DNA from: a bacterium
GTDB taxonomy: Bacteria; UBP14; UBA6098; JAFGQG01
Assembly (NCBI GenBank): GCA_016935765.1
Contig: JAFGQG010000038.1
Location: 1-50,415, forward strand
Reading direction: 5' to 3'
Length of the DNA stretch: 50,415 nt
Below are positions 45,584 through 50,415 of the stretch, one piece after another; position 1 is the first letter of the stretch; the number at the start of each line of letters is the position of its first letter. Under the pieces are notes generated by a model. That model saw nothing but the letters and a program-made list of their open reading frames with translations. It did not search any database and was not told where the DNA came from. Both the position numbers and the translations under genes were made by a program.

Positions 45584-45790
45584 ATGAATGCTGTCGATTC
45601 AATTAAAATGGATAGGACGAAATTGACTATATCTCCAATAAACGATATCTTTTTTGATAAATACTATTGGTTGTCCAAAACACCACAGGAAAGATTAGAA
45701 GCCCTCGAAATAAACAGGCAGATTGCTTATGGGTATGATCCAGATTCCACCAGACTTCAAAGAGTTCTTGAAGTTGCTGAACGAACATAA
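45584..45790 (+). CDS. Small partner protein of a nucleotidyltransferase pair (antitoxin-like)
   Basis: 68 residues with AGGAG eight bases before the ATG. The C-terminal half (YYWLSKTPQERLEALEINRQ, then YDPDSTRLQRVLEVAE) resembles, as I remember it, small proteins encoded directly before MNT-type nucleotidyltransferases in many genomes. It is probably an antitoxin or a substrate-binding partner. There is no DNA-binding motif that I can see. Its last ~60 bases also encode the start of the nucleotidyltransferase in the +1 frame. Confidence 0.65.
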   Translation: MNAVDSIKMDRTKLTISPINDIFFDKYYWLSKTPQERLEALEINRQIAYGYDPDSTRLQRVLEVAERT

Positions 45791-46181
45791 AATTAAGTAT
45801 TTGATCATTGGCGGGTTTGCTGTTGCATTTCATGGTTATCCGAGAACCACCGGTGATCTTGATATCTGGATTGAGATTAATCCTGATAACGCTGAAGAAT
45901 TGGTTCATGTACTAAATGAGTTCGGATTTGATATGCCTGATGTTAAAAAGGATATTTTTTTGGAAGAAGATAAGATTGTTAGAATGGGTTTTCCTCCTAT
46001 GAGAATAGAGATCTTTACCTCTGCTACAGGGGTGGATTTTAAAAAATGTTATAAGGATCGTGTGATTGAGGAGGTAGAGGGTGTCAAATTGAGTTTTATC
46101 AGCCTTGAGTGTTTGCGAAAGAACAAAAGGGCTTGTTCGAGATACAGGGACCTCGATGACCTGGAACATCTTCAGGATTAG
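45729..46181 (+). CDS. Nucleotidyltransferase of toxin-antitoxin type (AbiEii/MenT-like)
   Basis: About 150 residues (MGMIQIPPDFKEFLKLLNEH). The catalytic signature GG-x7-G-x2-RTTGDLDIW gives Gly-Gly plus the Asp-x-Asp pair (D43, D45) that binds metal and NTP in the polymerase-beta superfamily. Related toxins such as MenT and AbiEii add nucleotides to tRNA acceptors. I prefer the ATG at 45729 (AGG ten bases upstream) but 45735 is also possible. The gene overlaps the preceding small gene by ~60 bases in another reading frame, so the two are tightly coupled. Whether it is toxic is inference. Confidence 0.75.
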   Translation: MGMIQIPPDFKEFLKLLNEHKIKYLIIGGFAVAFHGYPRTTGDLDIWIEINPDNAEELVHVLNEFGFDMPDVKKDIFLEEDKIVRMGFPPMRIEIFTSATGVDFKKCYKDRVIEEVEGVKLSFISLECLRKNKRACSRYRDLDDLEHLQD

Positions 46182-46241
46182 GGTTATTAGAAAATCCAAA
46201 ATAAAAATGTAATATTTCATACAAAATATAGTCAGAGGCAA

Positions 46242-47726
46242 TTGAATACTTTACAAGTAAAATATAATAGTTGTGCCCTGGTTTTATTGTTTCTACTTTT
46301 GTGGAAATTTACATATTCTCAAACCTGGTCTGAGCCTGTCAGAATTGATGGTGGTGAATTGGTCGATTATAGAGATTGTGTTTGTCTGTTCTGTGATAAT
46401 CAGGAAAGGATTTGGGCTGGTTGGACCGAAAAAATAGGCGACTACTGGTCAACAAAAATTAAGTGTTTTAATGGCGAGATGTGGAGACCAATTACTACAA
46501 TATGGGATGGACTTGGTTGGGTTCCTTATGATTGGTTCCAGACTAGTGATAGTACTATTTGGATTTTCGGTACGAATGGAAGAGCTGCTGATGACCACAT
46601 ATATATTGCTCATTTCGACAGGATCACCTGGTATGATACGACTACCGTATTAATACCAGGAACTTCAACAAATTCTTTCCATCAGCCAGTGGAAGATACA
46701 ATGGGCATATTGTGGTTATTCTTTCATAATAATGATTATAATAAAATCCTTTACACAAAATGGAATGGAGAAATCTGGAGTACACCCGTTTTTATATACG
46801 ATGCCTACACTCCAGAGGGTTTATTAATGGAAGCAGTGGTTGATGAACGAAATCCTATACAAGTGTATTGGGTAAGGTATGAAAGTGATTATCATGTAAC
46901 CTTGTTTTATGCATGGATGGTTGATGATACTTTCAGTACACCGGAATCTTTACTTACACTACCATGGACAGCTTATATTATGCCGATTTCCTACATTTAC
47001 CCTGATGGAGAAATGTGGTTAGCAGGTGGTTTTTGGTATGAGGGCGCACATAGTAATGATAGAGTGACCGTTTTTCATTATTACGAAGAAATCCTGGATA
47101 GTTTTGTACTTGATAGTAATCACACTGATTATGAAATAATGAATTGTGTCGAGATACTTGAGGATAAAAATAATTACATCTGGGTTTTCTGGATGCGGGA
47201 TTATGAAATAGAAGATGACGAAATTAGGTTGATTTACTATAGTCATTATGATGGTATTGATTGGACTTTACCTAGTATTGTCCCCGGGACTGTTGAATAT
47301 GAGGTAACATGGGGGTGTTTTGATGCAGCATTGAATAGTACCGGAAGACTTTGGGTTGTATGGAATCATGAAATAGATGATTCTATAAGCGCTAAATTTG
47401 GATCATATCTTATAGATACAACTTTTATGGTCGAGGATACGAGTATTTACTTACAGCAAAGTCCAAATGATTTTTCATTAGAAATTTTCCCGAATCCTTT
47501 CAATGACCTAGTTAATATTAAAATCAACCTAGATTTAAGTTGTGGATTACAAGTAGATATATATAATATATACGGTGAGAAAGTGTACGGTTTTATGGAA
47601 CAAAAAATACAGCCTGGCATTTATAATTTCACATGGAACGCAGTGGGGAATCCTTCGGGATTGTATTTTTGTAGATCGCGGAACGGGGATTATGAACAAG
47701 TACATAAAATTTTACTTATACGTTGA
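46242..47726 (+). CDS. Secreted beta-propeller-like protein with T9SS sorting domain
   Basis: 494 residues starting with TTG at 46242, which has AGAGG three bases upstream and directly opens a signal peptide (NSCALVLLFLLLWKFTYSQ). Repeated short motifs such as IWAGWTEKIGD, IWIFGTNGRA and ILWLFFHNNDYN suggest blades of a propeller. The C-terminus carries FPNPFNDLVNIKINLDL and ends in KILLIR. It resembles the protein at 16.4-17.8 kb in layout. The subtilisin-like gene follows after 15 bases with its own ribosome-binding site, so the two may be co-transcribed. Confidence 0.82.
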   Translation: MNTLQVKYNSCALVLLFLLLWKFTYSQTWSEPVRIDGGELVDYRDCVCLFCDNQERIWAGWTEKIGDYWSTKIKCFNGEMWRPITTIWDGLGWVPYDWFQTSDSTIWIFGTNGRAADDHIYIAHFDRITWYDTTTVLIPGTSTNSFHQPVEDTMGILWLFFHNNDYNKILYTKWNGEIWSTPVFIYDAYTPEGLLMEAVVDERNPIQVYWVRYESDYHVTLFYAWMVDDTFSTPESLLTLPWTAYIMPISYIYPDGEMWLAGGFWYEGAHSNDRVTVFHYYEEILDSFVLDSNHTDYEIMNCVEILEDKNNYIWVFWMRDYEIEDDEIRLIYYSHYDGIDWTLPSIVPGTVEYEVTWGCFDAALNSTGRLWVVWNHEIDDSISAKFGSYLIDTTFMVEDTSIYLQQSPNDFSLEIFPNPFNDLVNIKINLDLSCGLQVDIYNIYGEKVYGFMEQKIQPGIYNFTWNAVGNPSGLYFCRSRNGDYEQVHKILLIR

Positions 47727-47741
47727 TACTGGAGGCAAAAA

Positions 47742-50415
47742 ATGTGCAAAAAAAGTGCTGTGTTTTTTATAATATTATTACTGCTATTTTCTTCTCTCTC
47801 CGCTGGAATCCCCAAATATATCAGGGGGAAGATGATAATTTCTATCGATCTCGCTTATAATTTGAACCTTGAAATAAATGAAGAGGGTTTCGTTTCGACC
47901 GGGCTGGCAGATATAGATGAATTGAACAGGGAATACAAAGTTACAGAGTATAGGACGCTTCTGCGTAATTATAGACCTGCCAATGCATTATGGGATGCTT
48001 TCCACAATACTTACGTGTTCATCTTCGAGGACAAGGATCTTGACATGGAGGAAATCACTCAAATTTACCGACAGCTACCATGTGTGGATTATGCAAAACC
48101 CGATATGCTCAGACCTTACCTCGGTACACCGAATGATCCGCTTTATCCGGACCAGTGGCATCTCAGGAGGATCAAGGCGGATTCCGCGTGGAATCTTTGC
48201 AAAGGTTCTGAGGAAGTTATAATGGGTGCTCTCGATTCCGGTGTGGATTGGAAGCACGAGGACCTTGGTCCCATACTCTGGCAGAATACTTACGGCGGCT
48301 TCGGAGCCTGGAACCACGGTGAAGACCTCGACGGTGATGGGCATACTCTCGAATACACCGGTGGTGAATGGGTGTTCGACCCGGATGATGTGGACGGCAT
48401 CGATACAGATTTCAATGGCTGGGTCGATGACTTCATCGGTTACGATTTCATTCGCGACGCGGAAATGGCATACGATGTCGGCGGATTTACGGAAGATGGA
48501 ACGGTGCCGGATAATGACCCCGCGGATTTCGTTCTCAACGGTCACGGAACACATGTGTCAGGGACTATGATCGCGGCGACCAATAATGAATATGGAATAG
48601 CGGGGCTGAACTGGAAAGGCAAGTTGATGTGTCTGAGAACGGGATATTATTTTCGCGACCCGGATTCGGGTGAAGAGAGAGGCTTGAATAATGATGAAGC
48701 TTCATACAGCGCTATGGAATATGCTATTGAAAAAGAATGCGATGTTTTGAATTTCAGTTGGGGTAATGCCGTGATAGACACGATAATGCGCGGTTTGGTT
48801 AGAAGAGCATGGGATTACCACGAGATTATCATGATGGGTGGCGCTGGTAATGATAATGTGGACGATATTTTTTATCCGGCGAACTACCCGCACGTAATTT
48901 CCGTGGCAGGTACGAACAGGTACGACCAGAAAGCGATGTTCTCTAACTACGGTACCTGGATAGAGATCTCCGCTCCGGGTAGAAATATAACCAGTACGAT
49001 CCCATTCAATACCTTTGTGAATTGGGATGGCACCTCGATGGCAAGCCCGGTTGCAGCCGGCGCAGCTGGTCTCATCATCGCAGCCTTTCCCGATTCGTCA
49101 TCGGAGTGGATCATCAACAGGCTCATAGAAACCGCGGATTCGATAGACCACATAAATCCCGGTTACGAGGGCTTGCTCGGGTCAGGTAGAATAAACCTGG
49201 TGCAGGCTATCGGACCGATCAAATATCCCTGGCTTGAATTCGAAAGCTACTCTGTATCCGATTTGACCTATGGCGACGGGAACGGCCGCGTGGATCCGGG
49301 CGAGGAAGGAGATATCGTATTTACCCTTTCAAATCAACCTGGTTGGCAGCCAGCAACCGGCGTGACCCTCACCATTACCAGTTCGGATATCTTCATTGAA
49401 ATCACACAACCGACTGCTACGGTACCTAATATATCACCGGGCAGCTCGGGCTCAAATGCTTCGAACCCGCTTAGGTTTCTGATGGAAGCTGAAGCGCCGG
49501 CGCATCTGACTAAAATGTCCGTTACTGTTACTACTGAAGCAGGTTCAGAATTGACAGGCGATATCGAATTCATGATAGGAAGACCGGGAATTTTGCTGTA
49601 TGACGCGGACGAAGGCGACCTGTTCGAGGAGTATTACTTCCCGCCACTCCAGGAAGGAAAGTTGGTTTATGACTGGTGGGACAGGAACAGCAGGGGTGTG
49701 ATCGAATCCTGGGAACTCGATCTATATGAAACTATCATCTATTTTACTGGCAATTGCTCGACGGGAACGGTAACCCCGGGTGAGCAAAGCTTGCTGATGG
49801 ATTTCCTGGAGCTGGGTGAAAAGAGTCTGTTGATAACAGGACAGTACATTGGCGATGAAATAGGGGAAAGTGAGTTTTTTACTGACTATTTACGCGGAGT
49901 CCATACGGATGATGCTTTGGCTTTAGGTTTTGGTTTCAATATAAGTGGAATAGAAGGTGAACCTCTTTCTGAAGGGCTGACAATATCGACTTTAGGTGGA
50001 AGCAGCGCTGGAAATCAAAGGTCTCTATCGGGAGTAGCGCCGGGACCTGGCGCTAGCGGGATCTATCGCTACGGCGTTGATACGGATACAACCCGTTACG
50101 CAGCGATAAAACACCATAATACTGACTTTGATTACAAAGCTGTGTATTTCGGGTTCGGTCTTGAGGGTATTGGGACTTATATGGATTCCGTGAAAACCGT
50201 TATATTCAGGGTATTGGAGTGGTTTGGGCATACTCCGGGGATTGACGAACCCGGGAGTTCGATGCCGGTAAGTTTTAACCTGTCCAGCTACCCGAATCCT
50301 TTTAACGCAAGCGTGACGATTGCTTTTAACCTGACTGAAAATTGCGGTCTCGAACTGGATGTGTACAACCTTATTGGTGAGAAAGTATGTGGATTAGCGA
50401 ACGGGAGAATGGCAG
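47742..50415 (+). CDS. Subtilisin-like (S8) protease with TGQxIG and T9SS domains, 3' end outside the window
   Basis: The frame stays open from the ATG (GGAGG six bases upstream) to the last base, 891 codons with no stop. The signal peptide is CKKSAVFFIILLLLFSS. The catalytic triad is intact: D165 (ALDSGVDWKHED), H268 (NGHGTHVSG) and S432 (GTSMASPVAAG). A propeptide lies between the signal peptide and about residue 125. After a beta domain (about 495-610) a Rossmann-like segment has IIYFTGN and TGQYIG (699-704). The last ~50 visible residues are a T9SS sorting domain (SSYPNPFNASVTIAF); only the final part is cut off. It is probably a secreted protease active after propeptide cleavage. Confidence 0.93.
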   Translation, partial: MCKKSAVFFIILLLLFSSLSAGIPKYIRGKMIISIDLAYNLNLEINEEGFVSTGLADIDELNREYKVTEYRTLLRNYRPANALWDAFHNTYVFIFEDKDLDMEEITQIYRQLPCVDYAKPDMLRPYLGTPNDPLYPDQWHLRRIKADSAWNLCKGSEEVIMGALDSGVDWKHEDLGPILWQNTYGGFGAWNHGEDLDGDGHTLEYTGGEWVFDPDDVDGIDTDFNGWVDDFIGYDFIRDAEMAYDVGGFTEDGTVPDNDPADFVLNGHGTHVSGTMIAATNNEYGIAGLNWKGKLMCLRTGYYFRDPDSGEERGLNNDEASYSAMEYAIEKECDVLNFSWGNAVIDTIMRGLVRRAWDYHEIIMMGGAGNDNVDDIFYPANYPHVISVAGTNRYDQKAMFSNYGTWIEISAPGRNITSTIPFNTFVNWDGTSMASPVAAGAAGLIIAAFPDSSSEWIINRLIETADSIDHINPGYEGLLGSGRINLVQAIGPIKYPWLEFESYSVSDLTYGDGNGRVDPGEEGDIVFTLSNQPGWQPATGVTLTITSSDIFIEITQPTATVPNISPGSSGSNASNPLRFLMEAEAPAHLTKMSVTVTTEAGSELTGDIEFMIGRPGILLYDADEGDLFEEYYFPPLQEGKLVYDWWDRNSRGVIESWELDLYETIIYFTGNCSTGTVTPGEQSLLMDFLELGEKSLLITGQYIGDEIGESEFFTDYLRGVHTDDALALGFGFNISGIEGEPLSEGLTISTLGGSSAGNQRSLSGVAPGPGASGIYRYGVDTDTTRYAAIKHHNTDFDYKAVYFGFGLEGIGTYMDSVKTVIFRVLEWFGHTPGIDEPGSSMPVSFNLSSYPNPFNASVTIAFNLTENCGLELDVYNLIGEKVCGLANGRMA

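Overview
The window reads as chromosome of a diderm bacterium from the FCB side of the tree, or from one of the uncultured candidate phyla near it (Cloacimonadota, Zixibacteria, WOR-3 and Marinimicrobia are the kind of lineage meant). I cannot name the phylum from sequence alone. The reasons are as follows. Seven secreted proteins end in a type IX secretion (T9SS) type A sorting domain with the F/Y-PNPFN signature and a terminal -LIK/-LIR/-YLK/-LLK. Several surface proteins are built from MAM-like jelly-roll, CARDB-like and lamin-tail modules. There is a patatin-POTRA-Omp85 outer-membrane protein. DNA is moderately AT-rich, with AT-rich intergenic regions. No T9SS machinery gene lies in the window, so T9SS export is inferred from cargo only.

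Layout. 1-10.3 kb: one giant secreted mosaic protein (3438 codons). 10.6-13.3 kb: a secreted TPR protein coupled to a long-chain acyl-CoA synthetase. 13.4-16.1 kb: a fused two-half M16 protease, followed by three copies of a 50-bp tandem repeat. 16.4-19.7 kb: a T9SS cargo protein, a 428-bp gap, a small lipoprotein, a run of ATGAGGAGG mini-frames and a small outer-membrane barrel. 19.9-27.9 kb, minus strand: tyrS, prfB (with a programmed +1 frameshift), a 12-repeat GNDxY solenoid protein, a secreted HEAT-repeat protein and a patatin/Omp85 protein, spaced like one operon. 28.5-34.0 kb: a thermolysin/fungalysin-like metalloprotease with a T9SS domain, a DUF2279/YfiM-like membrane protein, and a convergent MFS transporter overlapping it by 34 bp. 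34.3-39.3 kb: two T9SS cargo proteins, one with a thioredoxin-like CPVC domain. 39.7-39.9 kb, minus strand: a rod-like ~190-nt RNA candidate that resembles 6S RNA, divergent from dapA-dapB (40.1-41.8 kb). 41.8-45.4 kb: a secreted FN3 protein behind a near-consensus sigma-70 promoter, a T9SS cargo protein and a universal stress protein. 45.6-46.2 kb: a two-gene nucleotidyltransferase module of toxin-antitoxin type with a ~60-bp out-of-frame overlap. 46.2-50.4 kb: a T9SS beta-propeller-like protein and a subtilisin-like protease that runs off the window end.

The genes divide into housekeeping (tyrosyl-tRNA synthetase, release factor 2, lysine/diaminopimelate synthesis, acyl-CoA synthetase, stress protein) and a large cell-surface or secreted set (three proteases, adhesin-like mosaics, the outer-membrane phospholipase). 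The most promising little-described items are the rod-shaped RNA at 39.7 kb, the GNDxY solenoid/HEAT/patatin cluster, the TGQxIG domain shared by two T9SS proteins, and the double-coded nucleotidyltransferase pair.
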